From NCBI GenBank assembly GCA_025963775.1, contig JAOQAD010000022.1, positions 1-53,898 of the forward strand: a DNA stretch of 53,898 nucleotides. Reading direction: 5' to 3'. The notes beneath the pieces are model-generated. The model made no database searches and had not been told where the DNA came from. It saw nothing but the letters and a program-made list of their open reading frames with translations. Below are positions 17,047-25,956 of this stretch, in pieces; the first letter of the stretch is position 1, and every line of letters starts with the position of its first letter. This DNA is from Bacteroidota bacterium (GTDB lineage Bacteria; Bacteroidota; Bacteroidia; 2-12-FULL-35-15). The translations under genes and the position numbers were made by a program.

Positions 17047-18825
17047 TTATTTAGTCAAATCCATCCGGGTAAGAAGAATCTGCCCGCCTTTGAGGGATTC
17101 GCTGAAGAAGAACAGGTAATTGTTCATTACGTACCCGCCGGTGTTTTCAAATAAGTAAAAGGTTCTTTTTTCATCTTCCCCGAAGGTCTTGAATTCGGAG
17201 AGTTCGCCGTTGGTGATCTTGATGGCGCCGTAGTCGAAGCCGAAGAGCGGCTTGCAGACCTGTGTGTTCTGGTTCGCGTTTTTGGTGCCTGTGCATTCTA
17301 CATTCTTCGCCGATTTCAACAGCCAGTACAGGCTTTGCTTGTCGGCCGACTCATAAATATAGTTGCTGGCGATCACCATATCCGAAGTGAGATTGGCATC
17401 ATTGAAGAAGCCTTTCTTTTTCTTCTGGTCAACAAACACGCCGTAGTTCTTTTTCAAGGTGCCATTCGGCTCGAACTGGAACATGTAGATTCCTTTGAAG
17501 ATCCTCTGGTTGTCCTTTTTTACGAAATCCTGGCCGCTGATGAAGATATCGCCGGAAGAAGTGAAGGAGATGCCATTCACTACGAACTTCTTTCCATCGA
17601 ACACGACGAATTTTTTCTGGTCAACAGGTTTTGCCTGTTTCTGCTCAAACTCTTCAATGCTTGGAGAGCTGATGAAATCAAATTTTCCATTGGTCACTTT
17701 CCCGACCTGGAAGTTGGTGTATTTTAATTCATCGAGTGTAAGGTCAAGCTCTTCCTGTGTCTGGCCGAAATCGGTGGAGCCCATGGCTGCAAATCCGCCC
17801 ATCGGGCTTGTTGATTGCGCCTGTCCCAGCTTTTTCTCCTCCATGGAAGCGGACGTGGTAGGCACCATTGAGCTGTTGTTCATTGCGCTTTCCACATACT
17901 TTCCTTCTTTGTTGATGGCAGATCCATACAGGAACACAGATCCGTCTTTTTCATAAGCGCCCTGCACCCTCCATGCAGTGGATGGAGAAGTAAAGTTAAA
18001 ACGCTCTTTCAGCTCGCCTTTCGGTGTAAGCCGGATGTAGGTATAATTGGTTGGTTTCGGGTCTTTTTCCTTGAAGGTACCGATCGGTGCGAAGATGATG
18101 ATCCAGTCGCGCGGGGAGTCATCGTTGGAAACAGATGTGTTGTCATCCTGCAATGGAGCGGAAAAGAAGGGCTGTACGGGAAATTCAAAATCGATCTTGC
18201 CGATCGTTTTAATGTTCACCATGTTGTCGCAGCTCATGATCTCGAATTTTTTCCATGCGTTCTGTGTTTTCTTTTCAGGGATGCCTGCAACCACAAGCAC
18301 GGTACTGTCGGCAGCCACTTCATACGAACATTTGTACACGTATTTTGCATCGGTATCCGTAGTTGGCTTTACCTTCTCAAGCTGTTTTACTTTTTTCATA
18401 TAGGTACCGTAATACCAGTTGTAGTTATAGGTGATCTGCTTTTTGCGGAACACGAGCTTTCCTCCAAGGTCGATGGAAGCGGTTAAGGTAGTGGTCACAT
18501 AAATATCGCCATGGTAATTGAACCATTTCCAGCGGGTCTTCACTTTTTCGAGAAACTCTTCTTCCTTAACGGTGTTAATGAGGTTGAGATCTTTGTCGTA
18601 CGTATAGATCTCTGTTTTCACTTTGCGGGGCAACAGGGAAGGAAGCACATAGATCATGTCGATGGTTTCTTTTTCCTTGTTCATCTCGATGCCACCGAGA
18701 TAGCCATTCTTGGCCTTTCTTGAAACCTCGTAGGTCTTTTCAAGGATGGGCACTTCCTGCGCTTTCAGCCTGACGGATGAAGCAAGGGTAAGTGCGAGCA
18801 TGCAAAGCAGGGCTGTTTTTTTCAT
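17047..18825 (-). CDS. Secreted protein of unknown function
   Basis: 592 residues. A clear signal peptide (MKKTALLCMLALTLASSVRLKA before QEVPIL) but no T9SS tail and no later membrane span, so periplasmic or outer-membrane-associated. The body is beta-rich with repeated lines such as YVTTTLTASIDLGGKLVFRKK, DWIIIFAPIG, VFLYGSAIN and GDIFISGQDFV, giving the impression of a propeller-like fold with blades of irregular length. A Gln/Ser/Gly-rich linker lies near 325-355. I do not recognise the family and propose no function. Terminator at both transcript ends suggests a single-gene unit. Confidence 0.75.
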   Translation of the reverse strand: MKKTALLCMLALTLASSVRLKAQEVPILEKTYEVSRKAKNGYLGGIEMNKEKETIDMIYVLPSLLPRKVKTEIYTYDKDLNLINTVKEEEFLEKVKTRWKWFNYHGDIYVTTTLTASIDLGGKLVFRKKQITYNYNWYYGTYMKKVKQLEKVKPTTDTDAKYVYKCSYEVAADSTVLVVAGIPEKKTQNAWKKFEIMSCDNMVNIKTIGKIDFEFPVQPFFSAPLQDDNTSVSNDDSPRDWIIIFAPIGTFKEKDPKPTNYTYIRLTPKGELKERFNFTSPSTAWRVQGAYEKDGSVFLYGSAINKEGKYVESAMNNSSMVPTTSASMEEKKLGQAQSTSPMGGFAAMGSTDFGQTQEELDLTLDELKYTNFQVGKVTNGKFDFISSPSIEEFEQKQAKPVDQKKFVVFDGKKFVVNGISFTSSGDIFISGQDFVKKDNQRIFKGIYMFQFEPNGTLKKNYGVFVDQKKKKGFFNDANLTSDMVIASNYIYESADKQSLYWLLKSAKNVECTGTKNANQNTQVCKPLFGFDYGAIKITNGELSEFKTFGEDEKRTFYLFENTGGYVMNNYLFFFSESLKGGQILLTRMDLTK

Positions 18826-19030
18826 GTTCTTTGGGTTATAGCGGTTTAGTTTTTACGATACGATCATCACGCTGCGAACATAGCCATATAAAGAAGGGTT
18901 AAAACAATTTAGTAAGATTTCAGAAAATTATTCAGTAAGAGAAAACGATGGCCAGGTATTTTTTTAAACCGGGCGCGGCTTCAGGTTTGTAATGGAGCTG
19001 CAGAAGTAATGCATTGTTAAAAAGCCTGAA

Positions 19031-19072
19031 AGCAGCAAGCCCTGCCGGAATCAACCGGCAGGGCTTGCTGCT
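19031..19072 (-). terminator. Strong hairpin terminator of the T9SS gene at 19087
   Basis: A perfect 18-bp inverted repeat (19031-19048 with 19055-19072) and a 6-nt loop, starting 15 bases past the stop. On the minus strand a CTTTTT run follows about 6 nt beyond the hairpin. The stem is longer than usual for a simple terminator. Confidence 0.75.
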
Positions 19073-19086
19073 TATTTAAAAAAATG

Positions 19087-21051
19087 TTATTCCAGGATAA
19101 TTTTCTTCGAGCAGCGTTTGCCTTCCGAGATCATGTTGAGCATATAAATGCCTTTTGAATAACCGCTCAGGTCAAGCTTGTAATCGCTTACATTGTTTTT
19201 CAGCTCGATGCTTTTCACTTTGTTTCCAAGTACATCGTACACTTCTATTGTGCCGGTAGCATTGGCTGTTGTGATCGTATAAAGCCCTGTGCCCGGATTT
19301 GGGTAAATGCTTAACAGATCAGCCGGCTTATCTGTTATTAAAATTTCAGAGCTGGCAAAAGAACTATAATCAGGTGCGTTCGGATCTTCCATAAAATGGA
19401 TGTTATCACCACTTTGGGAATGTGTCATGTAAGCGATCACCGCATATTGCTGCCATGGGCATACGGCGCTCCATGTTCCGCGAATGATCCTGTAAGTATG
19501 CCCGGCAGTAAAATGGCCTACTGCAGGACTACTGCATCCGGCTGTCATTGGATTATTGCCGCTGCTTGTAAAGAGAGGCCCATCATAGCCACTGAAATTA
19601 CATGAAAGAGTGCTTAACCAGCATGGGCCGGAGCTTGCGCTTGAACCTGAAATAACAGTTGTGTTGGTTGTACTTACGATCTCATCCACGAACCATACAT
19701 ACCCTGCACCTGCAGGCAGGGGACTGATCGTAGGATTTGCAAATAAGGTATAGAAATTATCAGAAGGATTAAGGTTGGGTGTTAAGCTAAAGGCCGGATT
19801 ATTATCCTGTACAAATACGGTTACCTGGTCGCTTGCAACACAGCCTGCAGCACTTGTTGCTGTCAATGTGTAAACGGTAGTGCTTCTCGGGCAAACAGAG
19901 ATCTGTGCTGTGTACCCGACAATTATACTGGTGGTGCCGACATCTGTTGTCCATAAATAACTTGTTCCCGTTAAAGGAACTCCTCCTACTGTTGCGCAGC
20001 TGCCTGTACATATCGTAACATCAGCGCCTGCAGTTGCAACCGGGTTGCAATTGATGAATATGATCTTATTGAATTCTGTCCAGCCATTGCACCCGTTGCC
20101 GCCGGCCAGTTTTATTTTATAATAATTTCCGCAGGTGATAAAGCCAAGCGCAGGAAAAGTGAACGCACCCGGTGTTCCACTGAACCACTGGTTCCAGGAT
20201 GCAGAAGGATTGGTATAAGCCCCGCTTGCATCGCATTCCGCTATTTCCCAGAAATGATTTGACAGCGTCAGGTTGGAAGAGCCTGTAAAGCTGAGCAGGT
20301 CGTTCAAGCAAAAAGATGAATTTCCTGTAACATTCAGCATTAGCGGAATGGAAGATAAACTGACATCGTCCAGGTATACCGAATGAGTGTGTGAAACATC
20401 TGTTGCATAATTATTATTCAGGCGGAACTCTACTTTATTATAACCGAAAGCTGCTTCTGCAGGGGTTAATGTGAATGTAGAGGAAAAATTGGTCCAGGTT
20501 TGTTGGGTGATCGCCCCGGAAGTGTATACGATCTTAAAATTAGTGCAATCGCCGTCCTTTCGTAAAACAACTTCCATCTTTGTATTTACCGAGGGGCCTT
20601 TAGGCGTGTAGGGACTGCAAAAGGTGGCGAGCCCATCAATTGCCGATGCCCAGAAGGAGATCGAATAGCTGCAATCGCTTACCAATGCCTGGGAGAGCTT
20701 TCCTTTAACTGATTCTCCAAAATAAGCCAGGCCCGAGGCATTGCTGTTTCCGTTAAATCCAACATAACGGTAAGTGCCGGTAGTCCTTACATTTCTGCTA
20801 CCCCATTTATTTGCAGGAACATCCACATCACAATTAGTGGACCTTGAATCAAAAAGATCCGGTGATCCCTGGTTCCCATCAGGAAACAGTGCACAGCCTT
20901 TTTCCCAGTTGGTTGCAAGAGGAACCTGGTCATTAAGGGTAGGGATCGAACCCGATTCAAAACCCGGATTTAAAATTAAATTTTGCGCGTTGTTCTTCAA
21001 TGTGAGCCCTAATAAGGACATAGCCACAAAGAATAGTTTCATCTTTTTCAT
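19087..21051 (-). CDS. Large T9SS type A sorting domain-containing secreted protein
   Basis: 654 residues. Signal peptide (MKKMKLFFVAMSLLGLTLKNNA), then NLILNPGFESG and a jelly-roll-like carbohydrate-binding-type module up to about residue 235 (ending VYLDDVSL), a Cys-rich middle, a PKD-like segment around 340-415 (AGADVTICTGSC ... VYTLTATSAAGC) and a C-terminal T9SS sorting domain (LSIYPNPGTGLY, YDVLGNKVKS, GYSKGIYMLNM, KKIILE). It should be exported to the cell surface by the type IX system. Its upstream region is shared with the divergent sensor kinase, so joint control is possible. No catalytic motif seen. Confidence 0.88.
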   Translation of the reverse strand: MKKMKLFFVAMSLLGLTLKNNAQNLILNPGFESGSIPTLNDQVPLATNWEKGCALFPDGNQGSPDLFDSRSTNCDVDVPANKWGSRNVRTTGTYRYVGFNGNSNASGLAYFGESVKGKLSQALVSDCSYSISFWASAIDGLATFCSPYTPKGPSVNTKMEVVLRKDGDCTNFKIVYTSGAITQQTWTNFSSTFTLTPAEAAFGYNKVEFRLNNNYATDVSHTHSVYLDDVSLSSIPLMLNVTGNSSFCLNDLLSFTGSSNLTLSNHFWEIAECDASGAYTNPSASWNQWFSGTPGAFTFPALGFITCGNYYKIKLAGGNGCNGWTEFNKIIFINCNPVATAGADVTICTGSCATVGGVPLTGTSYLWTTDVGTTSIIVGYTAQISVCPRSTTVYTLTATSAAGCVASDQVTVFVQDNNPAFSLTPNLNPSDNFYTLFANPTISPLPAGAGYVWFVDEIVSTTNTTVISGSSASSGPCWLSTLSCNFSGYDGPLFTSSGNNPMTAGCSSPAVGHFTAGHTYRIIRGTWSAVCPWQQYAVIAYMTHSQSGDNIHFMEDPNAPDYSSFASSEILITDKPADLLSIYPNPGTGLYTITTANATGTIEVYDVLGNKVKSIELKNNVSDYKLDLSGYSKGIYMLNMISEGKRCSKKIILE

Positions 21052-21238
21052 TATATGGTATGATTATAATTTTGCCTACTCGTATCAAGCTTTTCGGCAT
21101 CCGCTCTGTGCAAAGCATGGGGATAAATGTTCAGGACAAAACTATTGCAAGCCTAAAACAATCGCCTGCTCTTTGATAGGTTTTTTTCACATTTCAAAAA
21201 TTAAACCGGCTGCCTGTAAATCAAAATGTAAATTTGCA
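21052..21238. promoter_or_regulatory. Divergent promoter region between T9SS gene and sensor kinase
   Basis: Plus strand: TAATTTTG near 21064 and TAAATTTG at 21229-21236, both exact -7 boxes. The second would place the start of transcription at about the start codon, so the first is the better candidate. Minus strand: TAGTTTTG at 21144-21137 gives a leader of about 80 nt for the T9SS gene. None has a TTTG at ideal spacing. Confidence 0.45.
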
Positions 21239-24181
21239 ATGATGTATACACAGACATCCATTCTTCTATTTTTATTTTTCTGCATGCTGAACCCTGCAGG
21301 TGCGCAGCAATACGCCTTCCGCAACATCACCACCGATGAAGGGCTTCCTACCAGCGAGTGCTATCATGTAATGCAGGACAGGAAAGGGTACATTTGGGTA
21401 AGCAGCAATGCCGGGCTTGGAAAATATAACGGCAGGACATTCCGGACATTCACCACGGAAGACGGACTGACGGACAATATTGTATTCAAGACCTTCGAGG
21501 ATGATCAGGGGCGATTGTTTTACATCACAGGCAATACGCGGATCGGTTATTTAAAAAATGATACGGCCTTCACAATGCCGGTCACTGATACACTTGCCCG
21601 CCTGATGTCGCAGGGAAAATTTTTTATCTATGAAATATGCAATTATGATAAGGAGCGCTTTCTCATCTCCACGCAGCGGGGATTTTATACACTGGATAAA
21701 AAAACACTGAGCAGGCTTGAAGCGATACCAGGCATGCCAGGTGCTGCTTTCTGGCTGAAAGTGATCGATGGCAAGGCTTCCGGAAGCTATTGCTTTGAAG
21801 TGTCTTCCGGAATGCACCGGATGGATAAGTATAATTTTTACGTCGAAATCAACGGAAAAAGCATGATGATCCCGATAGAATTGGAAAGGAGCGGTTCGGG
21901 CTCTTCCATTTTCCGTACCTGCTGCCTTGCCGACGGAAGAGTACTTGCAGGCTTCTCCAACAAGATCGTGGTGATCAATCCCGACGAGACCTATACAATG
22001 AAAAAACTTCCATTTCCTGTTACAGCCATTAGCCAGGATAAAAACAAAGGCGTATGGGTGTGTATGCTGAACAATGGCTTGTATTATTATCCCTGTGAAA
22101 AAGGAAATAAAAAGGTATGTTTTGATGATGAACCTCAACACCTGTTCGCAGGGGAATCGCCGACAGCAGCGTTAACAGATAATGAAGGAGGCGTATGGGT
22201 AAGCACACTGTACAATGGAATCTATTATTGCCCGAACCTCGGGATCGTAAATTATACCAATATAAAACAGCTGAGTACAAAGCTCTACAGTCTTAACTCC
22301 ATTTCCTCATATGTGCTGACGAATGGCCTGAACAATACTCTTTTTGCATTTAAGAACAAGAATGATTTCCGCGAAATAACGCTGCCTCCTGGAAAAGAGA
22401 TTAACGGTGCTTATTCCTATTATAAAAAAGGAAATAAGATCTATGCTGCAGGTTATTCGAGCTCTTATGTGTTGGACAGCAGCCTGGAGCTGTCGAAGAT
22501 AGTAACGGATAGAAACAAAAGCTCGATGTTCATTTATAACCTGGCTGAAGACAAAGATAAGAAGCTGATCGGCGTGCGGTTCAGTGAACTGGTGTATTTT
22601 GCGAACGATACCATTTTCAGTGATATGGCCCTGCCTTCGAGAGGAAGGGACATTGCCACCGATGGAGCAGGCCGGGTTTATGTTGCAACCAATAAGGGCC
22701 TGTACATCCGGGAAAACGGACATTTAACCATGGTGCCTGACATGAGGGTCCGCATCAATAAGCTGAAGTGTGGTCCGCATAGCAGGGTGTGGGTTTGCAG
22801 CGATGGAAAAGGGCTGATCGAAATGGATGGAATGCGGGCTGTGAAAAGATACACCACAGCCGATGGACTTGCTTCTGATATTTGCTACGATGTTGCCTTT
22901 GAAGGCCGGCATGCCTGGATTGCTACCAACAAGGGACTTTGCTGCCTCAATACGGATCGTCCCGGGCAGATCTTCACCTATAAAAAGCAGAATGGATTGC
23001 TGAACAACGAGATCTTTAAAGTGTGTGTGAAGGACAATGAAATATACATATCTACCCAGAAAGGACTTTGTATTGCCGATCTTTCCACGCTGCATCCCAA
23101 CCTGCATGCACCACGCATTTATCTTACGGATGTGCTCAGCGGGAACCAGTCTGCATTAAAAAACAGCTCCTTCTCCTATGATCAGAATAATTTTGAATTT
23201 GTTGCGGAAGGCATCTCCTTTCAAAATCCACAGGGCATCAGTTACGAATACAGGCTGAACGGCTACGATACAGCCTGGAAAGTGAACACAACAGGAAGCA
23301 TGACGTACAACAACCTGGATGATGGCAGCTATACATTCGAGGTGAAGTCCGTAAATGCTGATGGAGTGAAAAGTACGGAAACTGCGGCATATAGCTTCGT
23401 GATCCAAAAGCCCTTCTGGGAAAGAGTATGGTTCATTTTGCTGCTGGTACTTGCTTTTGCAGGATTTGTTTACCTGATCGTAAGCCTGCGCGTGAGCAGC
23501 GTAAAAAAGCGGGAAGCCAGGAAGAGTTATTTTAACAGGCTGATGGCAGAATACCACATGAGCGCTTTGCGGGCACAGATGAACCCTCATTTTATTTTTA
23601 ATGCGATCAACAGCATTCAGCATTATATCCTGAGCAATGAAAAACAGTATGCTTACGATTACCTCACCAAGTTCAGCATCCTCATCCGCCAGGTGCTTGC
23701 CAATTCGCAGCACAACATCACCACCCTGGAGAAAGAGCTGGAAATGCTTGAGCTGTATATCGGCCTCGAACAGCGGAGATTTAAAAGCAGGTTCGATTAC
23801 GAGATCTGTTATCCGGGCGAATTGAATCCTGATGAAATAAAGATTCCGGTGATGCTTGTGCAGCCCTTCGTAGAGAATGCCATCTGGCATGGCATCATGA
23901 ACCTGCCGGAAGAAAAAAAAGGCAGGTTGAGCGTAACGGTGGAATGTGAAAAGGATGTGTTGAAAATTTCGGTGGAAGACAATGGCGTGGGCAGGAAAAG
24001 AGCCGCCGGGCTGAAAACAGATAACGGGCATGCACCTGTAGGCATGCTGCTTTCGCAGGAGCGCCTCGAGATACTGAAAGTGATCGGGAGTGGTGATACG
24101 CGGATCGTTGTTACTGACCTGGAAGATGCGGAGGGCCCATGCGGCACCCGCGTGGATATATTCTTAACATTAACTGTTTAA
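21239..24181 (+). CDS. Sensor histidine kinase with Reg_prop propeller and Y_Y_Y domain (LytS-type kinase)
   Basis: 980 residues from the ATG at 21239 (a second ATG follows at once). The open frame extends to 20774 but that part overlaps the opposite-strand gene and looks non-coding. Order: signal peptide (ending PAGAQ); two-component-regulator propeller repeats of about 600 residues with blades like GLPTSECYHVMQDRKGYIWV and GGVWVSTLYNGIYY; a Y_Y_Y domain near 655-715 (YEYRLNGYDTAW); one membrane helix near 730-750; and a His_kinase domain with NPHFIFNAINSIQHY, phospho-accepting His784. The ATP lid includes VEDNGVGRKRA. The periplasmic sensor presumably reads an extracellular ligand and signals to the LytTR regulator two bases downstream. 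Confidence 0.92.
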   Translation: MMYTQTSILLFLFFCMLNPAGAQQYAFRNITTDEGLPTSECYHVMQDRKGYIWVSSNAGLGKYNGRTFRTFTTEDGLTDNIVFKTFEDDQGRLFYITGNTRIGYLKNDTAFTMPVTDTLARLMSQGKFFIYEICNYDKERFLISTQRGFYTLDKKTLSRLEAIPGMPGAAFWLKVIDGKASGSYCFEVSSGMHRMDKYNFYVEINGKSMMIPIELERSGSGSSIFRTCCLADGRVLAGFSNKIVVINPDETYTMKKLPFPVTAISQDKNKGVWVCMLNNGLYYYPCEKGNKKVCFDDEPQHLFAGESPTAALTDNEGGVWVSTLYNGIYYCPNLGIVNYTNIKQLSTKLYSLNSISSYVLTNGLNNTLFAFKNKNDFREITLPPGKEINGAYSYYKKGNKIYAAGYSSSYVLDSSLELSKIVTDRNKSSMFIYNLAEDKDKKLIGVRFSELVYFANDTIFSDMALPSRGRDIATDGAGRVYVATNKGLYIRENGHLTMVPDMRVRINKLKCGPHSRVWVCSDGKGLIEMDGMRAVKRYTTADGLASDICYDVAFEGRHAWIATNKGLCCLNTDRPGQIFTYKKQNGLLNNEIFKVCVKDNEIYISTQKGLCIADLSTLHPNLHAPRIYLTDVLSGNQSALKNSSFSYDQNNFEFVAEGISFQNPQGISYEYRLNGYDTAWKVNTTGSMTYNNLDDGSYTFEVKSVNADGVKSTETAAYSFVIQKPFWERVWFILLLVLAFAGFVYLIVSLRVSSVKKREARKSYFNRLMAEYHMSALRAQMNPHFIFNAINSIQHYILSNEKQYAYDYLTKFSILIRQVLANSQHNITTLEKELEMLELYIGLEQRRFKSRFDYEICYPGELNPDEIKIPVMLVQPFVENAIWHGIMNLPEEKKGRLSVTVECEKDVLKISVEDNGVGRKRAAGLKTDNGHAPVGMLLSQERLEILKVIGSGDTRIVVTDLEDAEGPCGTRVDIFLTLTV

Positions 24182-24183
24182 CA

Positions 24184-24936
24184 ATGGAAATAAAAGCACT
24201 GGTCGTAGATGACGAGCATGACAGCCGCAGCGTATTATCCAGCCTGATCAGCGGATTTTGCCCAAAGATCCGTATTTGCGCAGAAGCGGGCGGTGCACAG
24301 CCTGCATACGATATGGTGCTGAAGCACAAGCCTGATGTAGTGTTCCTCGATATACAAATGCCCGGTGGCAACGGTTTTTCATTTCTTAAGAAATTCGATG
24401 AGGTTCCTTTCGAAGTGATCTTTGTGACCAGCTATGATAAATACGCGATCGAGGCGATCCGCTTCAGCGCACTGGATTACCTGCTGAAGCCGGTGGAAGT
24501 GGAGCGGCTTATTTTATCGGCGCAGCGCCTCGAGCAATCGCTCCTGAAAAAGCAGCGCTCTCACCGGCAGGTGGTGAACCTCATCACGCACATGGAAAAC
24601 AAAGGCATCGAAAAAAAGATGGCGCTGCACCACAACGACCTGGTAAGCTTTATTCCACTGGGCGAGATCGCATATCTTGAAGGGGAACGCAACTATACAC
24701 TCATTCATACGCTTGACCATTCCAGGTACACATCTTCACGCAACCTCGGTGAATTCGAGGAGATGCTTGAAAGCTATCCGCAGTTCTTCCGGATCAGCAA
24801 AAGCTGCATCGTCAACCTTAACCATGTGAGCAGTTACAGCAAAGGCGAGCCCTGCATGCTTTTCATCGCGGGCATGAACGGCTTTGAGATTTCCCGCAGG
24901 AGAAAGCAGGAGCTTATCGAACGGCTGAAAAAGTAA
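24184..24936 (+). CDS. LytTR-family DNA-binding response regulator
   Basis: 250 residues from the ATG at 24184, two bases after the kinase stop. A receiver domain (ALVVDDE, phospho-accepting Asp56 in VVFLDIQMPGGNG, Thr and Lys of FVTSYDKYAIEAI ... DYLLKPV) is followed by a LytTR DNA-binding domain (IAYLEGERNYTLIHT, FFRISKSCIVNLNHV). It is the cognate output of the upstream LytS-type kinase and should activate target promoters as a dimer; the divergent T9SS gene is a plausible but untested target. A terminator overlaps the stop codon, ending the two-gene operon. Confidence 0.93.
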   Translation: MEIKALVVDDEHDSRSVLSSLISGFCPKIRICAEAGGAQPAYDMVLKHKPDVVFLDIQMPGGNGFSFLKKFDEVPFEVIFVTSYDKYAIEAIRFSALDYLLKPVEVERLILSAQRLEQSLLKKQRSHRQVVNLITHMENKGIEKKMALHHNDLVSFIPLGEIAYLEGERNYTLIHTLDHSRYTSSRNLGEFEEMLESYPQFFRISKSCIVNLNHVSSYSKGEPCMLFIAGMNGFEISRRRKQELIERLKK

Positions 24937-24960
24937 AGGCCGTCGTTACCGACGGCCTTT
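24935..24960 (+). terminator. Rho-independent terminator of the two-component operon
   Basis: AAAGGCCGTCG-TTAC-CGACGGCCTTT: an 11-bp perfect stem with 4-nt loop whose first bases are part of the TAA stop codon. Confidence 0.85.
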
Positions 24961-24961
24961 C

Positions 24962-25211
24962 TTATGATTTTTTATGTTCGGCGGGTTCCTGTTGCTTTGC
25001 CATTTTTTCAAGCATTTTTTTCATCGGAGGCCAGGTTAGTCATCGCTACCTGTATTTTATTCTTCGTGCCTGATACAACCATGTCCTTGCCCGCGTGCTA
25101 CTATCACAAGGTTGTAGCCGTCCTTCGCAAATAATTTTGCCAGCTCAAAGCCGATGCCGCTGCTTGCGCCGGTGATCAGCGCGGTTTTTTATTTGTTCCT
25201 GTGTTTTCCAT
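24962..25211 (-). pseudogene. Short-chain dehydrogenase/reductase remnant
   Basis: Read on the minus strand, ATG at 25211 opens MENTGTNKK, then after a one-base shift in an A-run the sequence gives [19 protein letters not shown] and [10 protein letters not shown], the Rossmann TGxxxGIG motif and following strand of an SDR enzyme. A second frame then gives [20 protein letters not shown] and a third PPMKKMLEKMAKQQ through a final stop at 24962-24964, which look like an SDR C-terminal end. Only about 250 bases remain of an expected ~780, so the catalytic Tyr-x-x-x-Lys region is deleted and at least two frameshifts are present. The gene is dead. Confidence 0.85.
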
Positions 25212-25236
25212 TTAACGTAAGTATGCAGATTCGTAA

Positions 25237-25722
25237 TTAATAGGTAGTGGTTGTAGTGCCGGTAGTTCCTGTAACGCTGGTAGTGCCGGTGCTCCTGGTA
25301 GTGCCGGTTGTATTGTTTGTCATGCTTGTTGAGCTGGTGGTACCTGTCGTTCCCATTGTAGTGCCGGTAGTGTTGCTTGTTGTACTGGTAGTTGTGTTGG
25401 TCATACTGGTGCTGCTTGTGGTTCCGGTGGTGCCCATGGTTGTACCTGTTGTACCCATTGTTGTTCCGGTGGTTCCCATTGTAGTGCTTGTACTGCTTGT
25501 AGTTCCGTCAGTGGTGCCTGTTCCGTTGGTGGAGCTTGTGCTGCTGGTTGTTCCCATCGTAGTTGCATCCGTGGAGTTGGTCGTTCCTGTTGTAGAACCG
25601 GTTGTTTCGCTGGTGGTGGAAGCTTCAGATCCTGTTGCTTCGTTTTCGGTGGAACATCCTGTTACTGTTAAAACGGCAAAGCAGCCGGCTGCTAATAATT
25701 GAAATGCATTGTTTTTTTTCAT
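25237..25722 (-). CDS. Thr/Gly/Ser low-complexity repeat lipoprotein
   Basis: 161 residues. A lipoprotein signal ends LTVTGC-STE, making Cys23 the likely lipidated residue. Nearly all the remainder is Thr, Ser, Gly with some Met and Asn in tandem repeats such as TGTTMGT and SSTSMTN. The DNA behind it is also repetitive (GTNGTNCCNGTNGT-like on the plus strand). The product is probably an extended, possibly O-glycosylated surface chain. Bacteroidota glycosylate at D-(S/T)-(A/I/L/V/M/T) sites, but Asp is rare here. No family recognised. The repeat number may vary between strains by slippage. Confidence 0.65.
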   Translation of the reverse strand: MKKNNAFQLLAAGCFAVLTVTGCSTENEATGSEASTTSETTGSTTGTTNSTDATTMGTTSSTSSTNGTGTTDGTTSSTSTTMGTTGTTMGTTGTTMGTTGTTSSTSMTNTTTSTTSNTTGTTMGTTGTTSSTSMTNNTTGTTRSTGTTSVTGTTGTTTTTY

Positions 25723-25870
25723 GTTTTCATTTTTTTAAATTAATAAATACGCTTGTTTCGGTAGAGCAGTAGCATTAAATCCATGCCAGCTGCGGAAAGG
25801 CATGAAAACAGGAATAAAAGAAAAAATATCCTCAACCTGTTTTAAAACTTACACGGTGGCCGGTATTTCC

Positions 25871-25899
25871 TTTGAATAACACATGATTTATTATATTTG
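25871..25899 (+). promoter_or_regulatory. Promoter of the McrBC-like operon
   Basis: TTTG at 25871-25874 and TATATTTG at 25892-25899 (exact TAnnTTTG), spacer 17, two shorter than usual. Predicted start of transcription near 25906. The TTG codon inside the -7 box therefore cannot be the translation start. Confidence 0.6.
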
Positions 25900-25956
25900 G
25901 AAATATTAATAAAAACAGCATTGAGGAACACAGCAATGCTCCGAAATAAAAAAGCA

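Noticed and set aside
20774..21238. N-terminal extension of the sensor kinase by 155 codons
   Set aside because: Overlaps the opposite-strand T9SS gene and promoter region; a standard signal peptide starts at 21239.
23156..24031. Long minus-strand ORF opposite the kinase domain
   Set aside because: Antisense shadow: the plus strand encodes recognisable Y_Y_Y, transmembrane and His_kinase motifs across the same bases.
25247..25702. Val/Pro-repeat ORF on the plus strand
   Set aside because: Mirror of the Thr/Gly repeats; the minus frame has a proper lipoprotein signal and start.
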